A DNA stretch of 64,000 nt from positions 186,001-250,000 of the forward strand of contig NZ_JOFX01000003.1 of the NCBI RefSeq assembly GCF_000719345.1, read 5' to 3'. This DNA is from Streptomyces sp. NRRL F-2664 (lineage in GTDB: Bacteria > Actinomycetota > Actinomycetes > Streptomycetales > Streptomycetaceae). Shown one piece after another: positions 33,805 through 42,900 of this stretch; within the stretch, counting starts at the first letter, position 1; every line of letters starts with the position of its first letter. Under the pieces are notes generated by a model. It ran no database searches. It was not told the origin of the DNA and worked only from the letters and a program-made list of their open reading frames with translations. The position numbers and the translations under genes are program-made.

Positions 33805-33868
33805 ACGCTATGCGGCGCCGCGCCCGAATCGGCTGATTCGTAACGAAGTGTCAGTTGTTTTCTATGGT
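33805..33868. promoter_or_regulatory. Divergent promoter region of UbiA and type III PKS genes
   Basis: TAGCGT on the minus strand (33805-33810) sits 6 nt before the UbiA GTG. TATGGT on the plus strand (33863-33868) sits 6 nt before the PKS ATG. Between them lie CGAATC-GGCT-GATTCG (33825-33840) and the overlapping TTCGT-A-ACGAA (33837-33847), candidate operators that could control both genes. Confidence 0.6.
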
Positions 33869-33874
33869 GACTCA

Positions 33875-34933
33875 ATGACACGTGTTCTGGCAGTGCGCAG
33901 CGTGTTCCCGCCCCACCGCCATCCCCAGTCCGAGATCACGGAGGCGCTCGCCCGTCTCCTGCCGCCCGGCTCCGACACCGCCCTGCTGCGCCGGGTCCAC
34001 GCCTCGGTGCGCGTGGACAGCCGTCATCTCGCGCTGCCCCTGGAGCGCTACGGGCCCGCGAACGACTTCGGCACGACGAACGCCCTGTTCGTGGAGAGCG
34101 CCCTCGCACTCGGTGCCCGCGTCCTGGAACTGGCCCTCTCCGACGCCGGCCTGACCGCCTCCGAGGTCGACCTCGTCATGTCGACCACCGTGACCGGGGT
34201 CGCGACGCCCTCACTGGAGGCCCGTCTGGCCGCCCGCGCCGGGCTGCGTCCCGATGTGCGCCGCGTACCGCTCTTCGGCCTCGGGTGCGCCGCCGGAGCC
34301 GCCGGGGCGGGCCACCTCCACGACCTGCTCTCCGGCCGTCCGGGTCATGCCGCCGTGCTGCTGTCCACGGAACTGTGCTCGCTCACCCTCCAGTCCACGG
34401 ACGCCTCGATGGCGAACCTGGTGGCGGGCGCCCTCTTCGGCGACGGGGCCGCGGCCCTGGTGGCGGTGGGCCGCGACCACCCCCTCCACGCGACGGGCGC
34501 CGGCCCCGAGGTCGTCGCCAGCCGCAGCCGCCTCTACCCGGGCACCGAGCACCTCCTCGGCTGGGACATCGGCCACTGGGGCATGCGCATGGTGCTCGGC
34601 CGGGAACTTCCGGACCTGGCCCGCCTGCACGTGGCCGAGGAGGTGGAGAGCTTCCTCGCGGCCCACGACCTCAAACCGGCGGACGTCGACGCCTGGATCT
34701 GCCATCCCGGCGGCCCGAAGATCCTCGACGCGCTCTCGGACGCGCTGGGTCTGCCGGAGTCGGCGTTCGCGGCGAGCCGGCGTTCGCTCGCGGCCGTGGG
34801 CAACCTCTCCTCCGCCTCGGTCCTGCACATCCTGGAAGCTGTCCGCAGCGCCGGACCTCCGCCCGGGTCCGTAGGGCTGATGCTCGGCTTCGGTCCCGGC
34901 TTCGCCTCCGAACTCGTCCTCCTGCGCTGGTGA
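33875..34933 (+). CDS. Type III polyketide synthase, SrsA-like
   Basis: 352 residues from the ATG at 33875. The chalcone-synthase triad is present: Cys in FGLGCAAGAAG, His in CHPGGPK, Asn in AVGNLSSAS; LMLGFGPGF is the C-terminal signature. It condenses an acyl starter with malonyl-type extenders. Downstream come an ICMT-like methyltransferase and a flavin hydroxylase, the srsABC order of Streptomyces griseus phenolic lipid synthesis, so an alkylresorcinol or alkylpyrone product is likely; the starter is not readable. Confidence 0.88.
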   Translation: MTRVLAVRSVFPPHRHPQSEITEALARLLPPGSDTALLRRVHASVRVDSRHLALPLERYGPANDFGTTNALFVESALALGARVLELALSDAGLTASEVDLVMSTTVTGVATPSLEARLAARAGLRPDVRRVPLFGLGCAAGAAGAGHLHDLLSGRPGHAAVLLSTELCSLTLQSTDASMANLVAGALFGDGAAALVAVGRDHPLHATGAGPEVVASRSRLYPGTEHLLGWDIGHWGMRMVLGRELPDLARLHVAEEVESFLAAHDLKPADVDAWICHPGGPKILDALSDALGLPESAFAASRRSLAAVGNLSSASVLHILEAVRSAGPPPGSVGLMLGFGPGFASELVLLRW

Positions 34934-35547
34934 CCCCGATGGACCCGGTGAACTCCATGGCCCCGATGCACTCCCTGACCTCCAGCACCTCCCTGAGCCT
35001 GTACGTGCTGCTCGTCTGCCTCGTCGCTGCCGAGCGGCTGGCCGAGCTGATCACCGCCCGGCGCCACACCGCCTGGAGCCTGGCGCGTGGCGGCCGCGAG
35101 TACGGCCGCGGCCACTACCCGGCCATGGTCGCCCTGCACACCGCGCTGCTGGCGGGCTGCCTGGTCGAACCGTGGGCGGCCGGGCGGCCGTTCGTGCCCC
35201 TGCTCGGCTGGGCGGCCCTGGCCGTCGTCGTCGCCGCCCAGGGCCTGCGCTGGTGGTGCATCGCCACGCTCGGTCCGCGCTGGAACACCCGGGTACTCGT
35301 CGTTCCCGGCCTGCCGCTGGTGGACCGGGGACCGTACCGGCTGCTGCGCCACCCCAACTACGTGGCGGTGGTCGCGGAAGGGGCCGCGCTGCCCCTGGTG
35401 CACTCCGCCTGGGCGACCGCGCTCGGCTTCACCGTGCTCAACCTGGCGCTGCTGCGCGTGCGGATCGGCTGCGAGGAAGCGGCTCTGACGGACGGCGGAC
35501 GCCTGCGGGCGCCCGCCTCCGTCCCGTCGGCGGGCGCACCGTCATGA
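34930..35547 (+). CDS. Isoprenylcysteine carboxyl methyltransferase-like membrane enzyme (SrsB-like)
   Basis: 205 residues from the GTG at 34930, which overlaps the PKS stop as GTGA; an ATG at 34939 is possible. About 4-5 membrane segments; the C-terminal GPYRLLRHPNYVAV is the ICMT/PEMT SAM-binding signature. In srs-type clusters this family O- or C-methylates the phenolic lipid. Coupled translation with both neighbours. Confidence 0.85.
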   Translation: MTPMDPVNSMAPMHSLTSSTSLSLYVLLVCLVAAERLAELITARRHTAWSLARGGREYGRGHYPAMVALHTALLAGCLVEPWAAGRPFVPLLGWAALAVVVAAQGLRWWCIATLGPRWNTRVLVVPGLPLVDRGPYRLLRHPNYVAVVAEGAALPLVHSAWATALGFTVLNLALLRVRIGCEEAALTDGGRLRAPASVPSAGAPS

Positions 35548-36569
35548 TCGATCTGCTGATCGCGGGCGGCGGACCGGCGGGGCTGGCGACCGCCATCCAC
35601 GCCGCCCTGGCCGGCCTGGAGGCCGTGGTGGTGGAACCGCGGCCCACCCCCATCGACAAGGCCTGCGGGGAGGGTCTGATGCCCGGCGGGGTGCGCCGCC
35701 TGGAGGAGCTCGGCGTGGCCGTGGCGGGGCAGCCCTTCCGGGGCATCCGCTACGTCGACGAGGCGAGCGGCCGGCAGGCGGAGGGCCTCTTCCGGTCCGG
35801 GCCGGGGCTGGGCGCCCGTCGTACGGACCTCCAGGCCGCGCTCGCCGACCGGGCCGCGCGGCTCGGCGTACGGGTCCTGCCGCAACGCGTCGACCAGGTA
35901 CGGCAGGGCGCCGACCACGTCACCGCGGCCGGGCTCACCGCCCGCTATCTCGTCGCGGCGGACGGCCTGCACTCCCCCGTCCGGCGGGGCCTGGGGCTGT
36001 CGGCTCCGGCCGCGTCCCGCCGGCCGGCCCGCTACGGGCTGCGCCGCCACTACGCCGTCGCACCGTGGAGCGACCTCGTCGAGGTGCACTGGTCGGCGCG
36101 GTGCGAGGCGTACGTCACCCCGCTGGCGCCCGACCGGATCGGCGTGGCGGTGCTCACCACCGACCAGGCGCCCTTCGACGAACAACTCGCCCGCTTCCCC
36201 CGGTTGGCGGCCCGGCTCACCGGCCGCGCCGACACGCCGGTGCGCGGCGCCGGGCCGCTGCGCCAGGGGGCGCGCGTCCGCGTCGCGGGGCGGGTGCTGT
36301 TCGTGGGGGACGCTGCCGGCTATGTCGACGCCCTGACCGGCGAGGGCCTCACCCTGGCCGTGACGGCCGCGGCCGAGCTGGTGCGCTGCGTACGGGCAGG
36401 GCGGCCGCAGGCCTACGAACAGGCCTGGCGGGACGTGTCGCGCAGTTACCGCGCCCTCACCGAATCGCTGCTGTGGGCCCGTCGGCGGCAGCATCTCGCG
36501 CCCCGGATCGTCCCGATCGCCGCGCGGCTGCCCCGCGTGTTCACCGGAGCGGTCAACCTGCTCGCCTGA
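35544..36569 (+). CDS. FAD-dependent hydroxylase (SrsC-like)
   Basis: 341 residues; the ATG overlaps the upstream stop as ATGA. LLIAGGGPAGLATAI binds FAD, KACGEGLMPGG and FVGDAAGYVDALTGEG are typical of geranylgeranyl-reductase/SrsC-like flavoproteins, and LVAADGLHSPVRR is the DG motif. It would hydroxylate the ring to a hydroquinone. Last gene of the operon, followed by a strong terminator. Confidence 0.87.
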   Translation: MIDLLIAGGGPAGLATAIHAALAGLEAVVVEPRPTPIDKACGEGLMPGGVRRLEELGVAVAGQPFRGIRYVDEASGRQAEGLFRSGPGLGARRTDLQAALADRAARLGVRVLPQRVDQVRQGADHVTAAGLTARYLVAADGLHSPVRRGLGLSAPAASRRPARYGLRRHYAVAPWSDLVEVHWSARCEAYVTPLAPDRIGVAVLTTDQAPFDEQLARFPRLAARLTGRADTPVRGAGPLRQGARVRVAGRVLFVGDAAGYVDALTGEGLTLAVTAAAELVRCVRAGRPQAYEQAWRDVSRSYRALTESLLWARRRQHLAPRIVPIAARLPRVFTGAVNLLA

Positions 36570-36584
36570 GGCCGCCGTGCGAAC

Positions 36585-36622
36585 GCGGCGGCACCCCGCG
36601 CGGGTGCGCAGGGTGCCGCCGC
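36585..36622. terminator. 12-bp bidirectional hairpin
   Basis: GCGGCGGCACCC (36585-36596) pairs exactly with 36611-36622 around a 14-nt loop, between the convergent hydroxylase and repeat-protein genes. Confidence 0.75.
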
Positions 36623-36640
36623 GGCGGTCGCGTCGGCCGG

Positions 36641-37738
36641 TCAGGCCGAGCGGTCCTGACGACCCCTCAGGGCCACGCCGGCGAGCACCGCGCCGGCCGC
36701 CGCGCACAGTATGACGGCGGCTCCGGCCCAGGCCTGCGAGCCGCCCACCGTGCCGGCCAGCGGGTCGAAGGCGAGGGAGCCGCCGACCACGTGCAGGGCG
36801 ACCACGCCGAGGGCCGCGGCCGCGCCGGCCCGCCACACCGCCGTGGTGTCGCGCAGCGCCACCAGCGCACCGATGCCGAGGCACACCAGGGTGACCAGCA
36901 GGGGCAGCAGGTCCCGCGGGCTCGTGGGCGGCAGGGCCGCCAGGTCCTGCGGCAGGTGGAGGGCGCCGCTGACCAGCAGGGCGACCGCCGCCGGCCGGCG
37001 CAGGACGTGCCGCAGAGCCGGGGTGCGGGCCGCTTGCCCGGCGGGAGCGGGCCGCCGGGGCTGCACCGGCTGGGGCGCTTCGTACAGGCCCCCGTACGGG
37101 AGGCCGTACGCCTGCTCGCGCGGCTCCGGGCGACGCTTCGCGTCCCGTGCGTCCGCCCCGGGGGCCGGGGCGGTTCCCGCGGGCCGGGCCCGGTGGGACT
37201 GCGGCGGCTGCTGCGGCTCGCCGGTCGGGTCCTTGCCGAGGAAGTTCACCAGCAGGGCGACGTCCTCGATGGACCGTCCGACGGCGGCGGCGCGCAGCGT
37301 GATGTCCGCCTCGCCCACCTCGTGCGGGGCGTCACCCAGCAGGGTGACCATCCGCTGGACGTCCTGCACGGGCCGGGTCACGGCGGCCGTGCGCAGGGCG
37401 TCCTGTCCGGCGTCGGGCAGCTGGCCGTCCTCCTTGAGAAGACCCACCAGGGCGGTCACCTCCTCCACCGGCCGGCAGGTGGCGGCCGTTTCCAGGAGGG
37501 TCCGCATGCGCTGGGTGGTCTGCTCGTCCGCGACCTCGCAGCCTTCGGCGGCGGCGGCGTCGGTGGGTGCGGAGACGTCGGTGGGTGCGGAGGCCGGGGG
37601 CGCCTCGGGCGCAGCCGGTACGGGGCCCTCCGGGGCTCCCGGGGTGTCGGGCACGCCGGGGGGCCGGGGGGCGGTGGTGTCGGGGGGCACATGGCGGCTT
37701 CCATGTTGCGTCGCCGCGAGAGTGGTGGGGTCATTCAT
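36641..37738 (-). CDS. Membrane protein with three internal helical repeats
   Basis: 365 residues from the ATG at 37738 (GGAG upstream). A Pro/Ala-rich head (1-65) is followed by three ~33-residue repeats at about 78-110, 113-143 and 147-171, each with a core like AATCRPVEEV, AAVTRPVQDV, AAVGRSIEDV and then L(V/N)xLL. A disordered linker leads to four membrane segments (250-360). No enzyme motif. I do not recognise a named family; the repeats may form a helical protein-binding array on the cytoplasmic side. Confidence 0.7.
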   Translation of the reverse strand: MNDPTTLAATQHGSRHVPPDTTAPRPPGVPDTPGAPEGPVPAAPEAPPASAPTDVSAPTDAAAAEGCEVADEQTTQRMRTLLETAATCRPVEEVTALVGLLKEDGQLPDAGQDALRTAAVTRPVQDVQRMVTLLGDAPHEVGEADITLRAAAVGRSIEDVALLVNFLGKDPTGEPQQPPQSHRARPAGTAPAPGADARDAKRRPEPREQAYGLPYGGLYEAPQPVQPRRPAPAGQAARTPALRHVLRRPAAVALLVSGALHLPQDLAALPPTSPRDLLPLLVTLVCLGIGALVALRDTTAVWRAGAAAALGVVALHVVGGSLAFDPLAGTVGGSQAWAGAAVILCAAAGAVLAGVALRGRQDRSA

Positions 37739-38044
37739 CGAAAGCTCCGTTCGCCGACGCGCGGGTCTAGGCAATCGCGCGCCGGTCATCGTGCGTCACG
37801 GGAAGCGCACGCTTTGTTACATCTAGTGGCATAGGCGCCCACTGCGCCATTCGGGGCGGGCAAACGGGGGTCCCCTCCCGGGCCGGAAGGAGAGGAAGGC
37901 CGTGCCCCCCGTGCGAGGAGTCGTGCGCCGCCGGTGCGCAGTTCACCGGCCGGGGCGCGGACCGGGCCCGGGTGGCCGACGACCACTCGGGCCCGGCCCT
38001 GCCGCACCGCGTCGGTCCGGGCGCCGGACCGACCGCCGACGCGA
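37739..38044. other. Gap between repeat-protein and SWIM-protein genes
   Basis: About 300 bp without a supportable gene. It contains the terminator at 37962-37996 and a lower-GC stretch at 37800-37850 (TTTGTTACATCTAGTGG) that may hold the repeat-protein promoter. Confidence 0.5.
37962..37996 (-). terminator. 14-bp hairpin after the SWIM operon
   Basis: CCGGGCCCGGGTGG (37962-37975) pairs with CCACTCGGGCCCGG (37983-37996) with one mismatch and a 7-nt loop, about 50 bp past the SWIM gene stop. Confidence 0.7.
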
Positions 38045-39940
38045 TCACTGGACCGCAGGCGGGGCTCCGATCGGTGCAGCCGTCCACGAGGCGGCCACCA
38101 GGGAGCGTTCCGCCGCCGCCAGATGGGTCGCGGCCGCCAGCCAGGCCCAGGCGTAGCCATCGGGCGAGGGGTCGGCGAGCCGGCCGAAGGGGTCGCGCGG
38201 GCGCCGGTCGGCCTCGGCGGCGAGGGCGGCGGCCAGGTCCGCCGCGGCCGTCAGCCCGGCCCGGCGCAGCGGGCCGTACGCGACCAGGGGCGCCGTACCG
38301 CGCGCCGCCTCGGCGACGGCGCGGCGGCCGCCGGCGACGCCGGTCTCGAGGAGGCGGCGCACCCGCCACAGCGGGGCGTCGGCCAGGGGGTCCGGAGCGT
38401 CGCCGGCCGGCACGGGGCCGGGGGGAGCCGCGTCGGGCTGCGGGAAGTGCTCGCCCTGGAGGCGGTCGTAGCCGAGATCGGCCCGGCCCGTCCATTGCGC
38501 GGGCAGCCGCAGCGTGTACGGCGCGCCGGGCACCGGGCCGACGGCGACGGGGCGCAGGGTGGCGGCCCGGCCGAGATCGGGACGGCCCAGGACGCGCATC
38601 CGCAGTCCCGGGTACGAGGCGATGCGCCGCAGGTTCTCGGTGTGCGGCAGCTCCGGGTGCGGGTGCGCCGGCAGGAGCCGCAGCAGGGGCCCGTCCGGCC
38701 GGGCCTCGCGGACGAGGACGTGGTCGCCGGCCGCTCCGACGACCGTGACGTCGCATCCGATCAGGGCGGTTTCGATTTCGGCCGTCCCGGCCGGCTGCGC
38801 CAGCAGCTCGGCGACGGCCTCCGCCGCGGGGCGGGCGAACAGTGCGGCCCCGGGCCCGTCCGTCCACGGGGCGCCGGGCAGCGGGGTCGCCTTCACCCCG
38901 CGTCCGGCACCGAGCCGGCCCTCCGCGGAGACCGTCGCGCCGACGATGCGCAGGCCGCCCCGGGCGAGTCCGGCGTGGTCGAGGGTGGCACCGCCGAGGG
39001 CGACGGAGGCGCGCCCGGCCCCGCGGGCGCGGGCCAGTCCGCCCGGACGGACGTCCGAGATCGAGTAGCGGGAGCCGTCCGGGGCCAGGAGGTGGGTCAC
39101 GACCCCGCCGTATCCGGTGGCCGAGAGCACCGGTTCCCGGCACAGGCCGTACACCTGGAGGCTGCCGCCCGGTGTGTAGGCGCGGCGGGAGGTACCGCTC
39201 AGTGCCGGGTCTGCCGTACCGGCGGCCAGCATCCCTGCGGTGTGCAGGAGTTCGCGGAAGGACCCGGTGAGGTCGCCCAGGCGGTGTGCGGTGCGGCGTT
39301 CGCGGGCCGCGCGCAGGCCTCGTACGACCCGGAGGGCGGCCGCCTCCGCGCGGGGCAGGCCGGCGAGGCGGGCGGTGTGCGCGGCGCGCAGCAGTTCGGC
39401 CTGGACGACGGCTCCACCGGCGGTGACACCGGCCGCGAGGGCCTCGGCGGCGGCCTGCCAGAGCGCGGCCGCGGCGCCGAGCTGGGCCGCGGTCGGGACG
39501 GGGTCGGCCGGCGCGGCCCACTCGTTCGACCCGGCCGGCGCGTTCGACCCGGCCGACTCCGCCGACCCACCGGACACCGCCTCCTGGTCCGTCGGCGCGG
39601 CCACGGGCTCGGCCGGTCCCTGCTCGGGCGCTGGGTCCGCCGGCGGGGCGTCCGCGAGCGGGGCGGCGCCGAGTGCCGCGGCGCGGTGCAGGCACCGGGG
39701 CGCCAGCAGACAGGTACAGGTGGCCTGTCCAGCCTCGGTGACCGTTCCCGCCGGGCCGGGGCGCAGGGTGACGACGGCGTCCTCACCGAACCGGAAGCTG
39801 AAGGTCCCGTCGCTCTCGGGGGTGCCGGTGTCCGCGCAGGCAGCGGTCGCGTCGTCCAGCTTCTTGCGCAGCCGCGCGGTGAGGTTCCCGACCGCTTCGG
39901 CGAGCACCTCGGGTGCGACGGGCGGCAGTACGGTGCTCAA
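38045..39940 (-). CDS. SWIM zinc-finger protein (YehQ-like)
   Basis: 631 residues from a TTG that overlaps the upstream stop as TTGA. Near residue 70 the sequence CTCLLAPRCLH gives the SWIM CxC-xn-CxH zinc motif, which binds DNA or protein. The rest is Ala-rich helical. Length and position match E. coli YehQ, last gene of yehLMPQ. Possibly the targeting subunit of the complex with the AAA+ and vWA proteins; inferred. Confidence 0.82.
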   Translation of the reverse strand: MSTVLPPVAPEVLAEAVGNLTARLRKKLDDATAACADTGTPESDGTFSFRFGEDAVVTLRPGPAGTVTEAGQATCTCLLAPRCLHRAAALGAAPLADAPPADPAPEQGPAEPVAAPTDQEAVSGGSAESAGSNAPAGSNEWAAPADPVPTAAQLGAAAALWQAAAEALAAGVTAGGAVVQAELLRAAHTARLAGLPRAEAAALRVVRGLRAARERRTAHRLGDLTGSFRELLHTAGMLAAGTADPALSGTSRRAYTPGGSLQVYGLCREPVLSATGYGGVVTHLLAPDGSRYSISDVRPGGLARARGAGRASVALGGATLDHAGLARGGLRIVGATVSAEGRLGAGRGVKATPLPGAPWTDGPGAALFARPAAEAVAELLAQPAGTAEIETALIGCDVTVVGAAGDHVLVREARPDGPLLRLLPAHPHPELPHTENLRRIASYPGLRMRVLGRPDLGRAATLRPVAVGPVPGAPYTLRLPAQWTGRADLGYDRLQGEHFPQPDAAPPGPVPAGDAPDPLADAPLWRVRRLLETGVAGGRRAVAEAARGTAPLVAYGPLRRAGLTAAADLAAALAAEADRRPRDPFGRLADPSPDGYAWAWLAAATHLAAAERSLVAASWTAAPIGAPPAVQ

Positions 39941-42900
39941 CGGGACTCTCCACGGAGGCGGTCGCCGACCCAGCGGGCGAGGGCGAGGGGACTGAGGGCG
40001 GCCACGGGCATACCGGCCGCGACGAGTTGCCGCGCCACCGGGACCGAGTAGCGGGGGGTTCCCGTGTCGTCCAGTGCGGCGCAGCCCATCAGGTGGGCGC
40101 CGGAGGCTGCCAGGGCGCGGACCTCCCCGAGCAGCCCGCCGATCGGGCCGCCTTCCTCGAAGTCGCTGACCACGACGACGAGGGTGCGGCTCGGGACCGT
40201 GATCAGGGAACGGGCGTGGGCGAGACCGGCCGCGATGTGCGTGCCGCCGCCGACGCGCACCTCCAGCAGCAGCGAGAGCGGGTCCTCGACGCGGTCCGTG
40301 AGGTCCACGACCTGGGTGGAGAAGGCGAGGAAGTGGGTGGACAGGGTCGGTACGCCGCCCAGGACGGCCGCGGTCAGGGCAGACCAGATGACGGAGGCCT
40401 CCATGGAGCCGGACACATCGACGACCAGGACGAGCCGCCAGTCCGCCTCGCGGCCGGCCCGGGTGCTGAAGACGGGCCGTTCCGGTACGACGACCACGGA
40501 GCCGTCGGCACGGCGGCGGGCGTGCGCGAGGTTGGCGCGCAGGGTGCGGGCCAGATCGAGCGTTCCGCCGGGGCGGCGGGTGGGCCGCGGGGTGCTGAGG
40601 CCGGACAGGGCCGGGCGCAGCCGGGTGGCCAGCTCCTTGGAGAGTTCGTCGACCAGTCGTTTCACCAGGGGCCGCAGCCGGGCGAGTTGGGCCTCCGGCA
40701 GTCCGCCGGCCAGGGACAGTACGGAGTTCAGCAGGTCCACGGAGGGCCGCACGGCCTCCGGGTCGAGCTGGGCGAGCACGTCGGTGCGGCCCGCTTCGGC
40801 GGCGCCGGCCAGTACCTCCTCGCGCACGTCGGCGCCGAACAGCGCCTCCAGCTCCTGCGACCACTCCCGGGCGGTGGGGAAGGAGGCCTCCTGGCCGCCG
40901 CCGCGACCCGGGCCCCGACCGGTGCCGAGGTCGCCGGCCCCCTCGCCGTGCCCGGAGCCGTACAGCTCGTCCAGTGCGTGCGCGTAACGGCGGGCGCCGG
41001 CGGGCAGCCGGTCGCGTTCGCGGCCGAGCAGCAGCCGCCAGCGGTCGGCGGGGGCGAGCCGGTGCGCCTGCTGCCCCGGGCTGCCGGCGGGCGGTGCGTC
41101 GGCGGCCGTCGGTGTCGGGCCGGCGGCCGCTTCCGGTTCCGCTGCCGCTGCCGGGTCGGGGTCGGCGGCCGGCTGCCGGGCCTGGGGCAGCGGAAGGGCC
41201 TTGAGCGCCGCAAGCCCGGCGGCGTCGGCGGCGGCCCAGAGGGCGAGCAGGGCGGGAGGTGCGTCGAGTGCGAGGTCGATGCGGTCCCCGAGGCGTTCGG
41301 TGACCGTCTCCAGCAGGCGGTCGCGGGCGGCCGGTGCAAGGGCGTCGAAGCCGCCGCGCAGGGCGGGCAGGCGGTCGAGGAAGTCCTCGTCGGCGAGGTG
41401 CTCGACGCGGTCCAGGAGTGGGGTCAGGGCGGCCGGGGACGACTGCAGCAACGGCCCGGCGGCGGTGAGGAGTCCGGCCAGGCGGCGGGTCAGGGCGCGC
41501 CGGCTGTCGGCGGTGCCGGCGCTGTCCAGCCAGCCGGCGACGCGGCCGCCGAGCGCCTCGGCCGGGTCGAGGTCGAGGAGGACCCGCACGGCCAGGGCGG
41601 CTCCCTGCATCAGCGGGGAGGCCGAGGCCGCCAGGGCGGCGAGCGCGGCGTCCGTGCGCAGGCCGAGGTGGTGGGCGGCGGCCCGGTCGGCGAGGGCGAC
41701 GAGAGCGGCGGCGTCCGCCGGGTCCTCGCTGCCCGCCAGGCCGGGCAGCGAGCGTACGGCGGCTTCGAGGAGGTCGCCGGTGAGGGCGGCACAAGCGGCG
41801 CGGGATGCGGCGGAGGTGCCGGGCAGGTGCCCGCGGTGCAGGGCCTCCAGCAGGTCGAGGGCGTTGAGGAGTTCGGGCAGGGTCGCCGTCCCCGGCAGGG
41901 CGGTGGCCGCCTCCTGGAGGCGCACGTCGACCAGTTCGGGCAGATCGCACCGCGCGGCGGCGGCCAGCCCGGTGAGGATCTGGGCCGGGGTCGGCCCGCC
42001 GTCGGCGGCGGCCCGCCGGGCTGTCTCGGCGAGCGTCCCGGCGGCCGCCTGGGCGGCGGTGACGCCGCGTACGCCGGTGAGGTCGAGCCGGGCCGGGACG
42101 GAAGGCGTCCACGACAGCCGCCACTTGGTACCGAGGGCGGTGCCGTCGCCGGTGGCGGCGACCGTGAGGGGCTCGCCGTAGGAGGCCCCGCAGACGAGGA
42201 GGCGCTGGAGGAGGACCTCGCGGCGGCCGTCGAGCGCGGAGCGCAGCGGGTCGAGGCGGACCTCGCGGGGGGCGGGGTCCTCGGGACACGGCAGGCGCAG
42301 CTCGGCGAGTTCGGCCTCGACGGAGGGGCCGAGGCCGGAGCGGGGGGCGTGCGGGGTGATCCGCCCGCGGGCGGTGCCGACGAACACCGCTTCGAGGGCG
42401 TGGGCCAGGGCCCGGCCCCGGCCGAGTGGCTCGCCCTGGCCGAGCACGCTGGTCACGGCTTCCAGGAGTTCCCCGCGGCCGGGCGCGGGGAGCCCGCGCA
42501 GGACGGCGAGGTCACAGGCCAGCCGCAGCGTCTCGGCGGCTTCGCCGGTGCCGGCGGTGTGGCCGGCACGGCGCAGCTCCCTGCACAGCGCGGTGACGGC
42601 GACGGAGGCGGCTTCCCGGACCCGGACGGGGTCGCCTCCGGCGTCCAGGACGACCTGCTGCCAGAGCGGGTCGCGGATGCCGGCGGGGTAACCGGAGCGG
42701 GCGTCGAGCAGATCGAAGGAGTACGGCACGAGGGAGGTCACGGCGGTGTCCACCGGCCCGGCCGGGGCCGGGCCGCTCCCGGCGCCCTGCCCCTGCGCCC
42801 GGCGCGGCGCGACCGCGGCCCCCGCTTCGGCACCGGCCTCCGGCCCGGCGGACCCGCCGGGGCGGGCCGCGCCGTGGGCTGCTGCCGTGGCGGGTGCCGC

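Noticed and set aside
29860..33843. Long plus-strand frame over the monooxygenase and ohr genes
   Set aside because: No recognisable domain; the known families are read in other frames.
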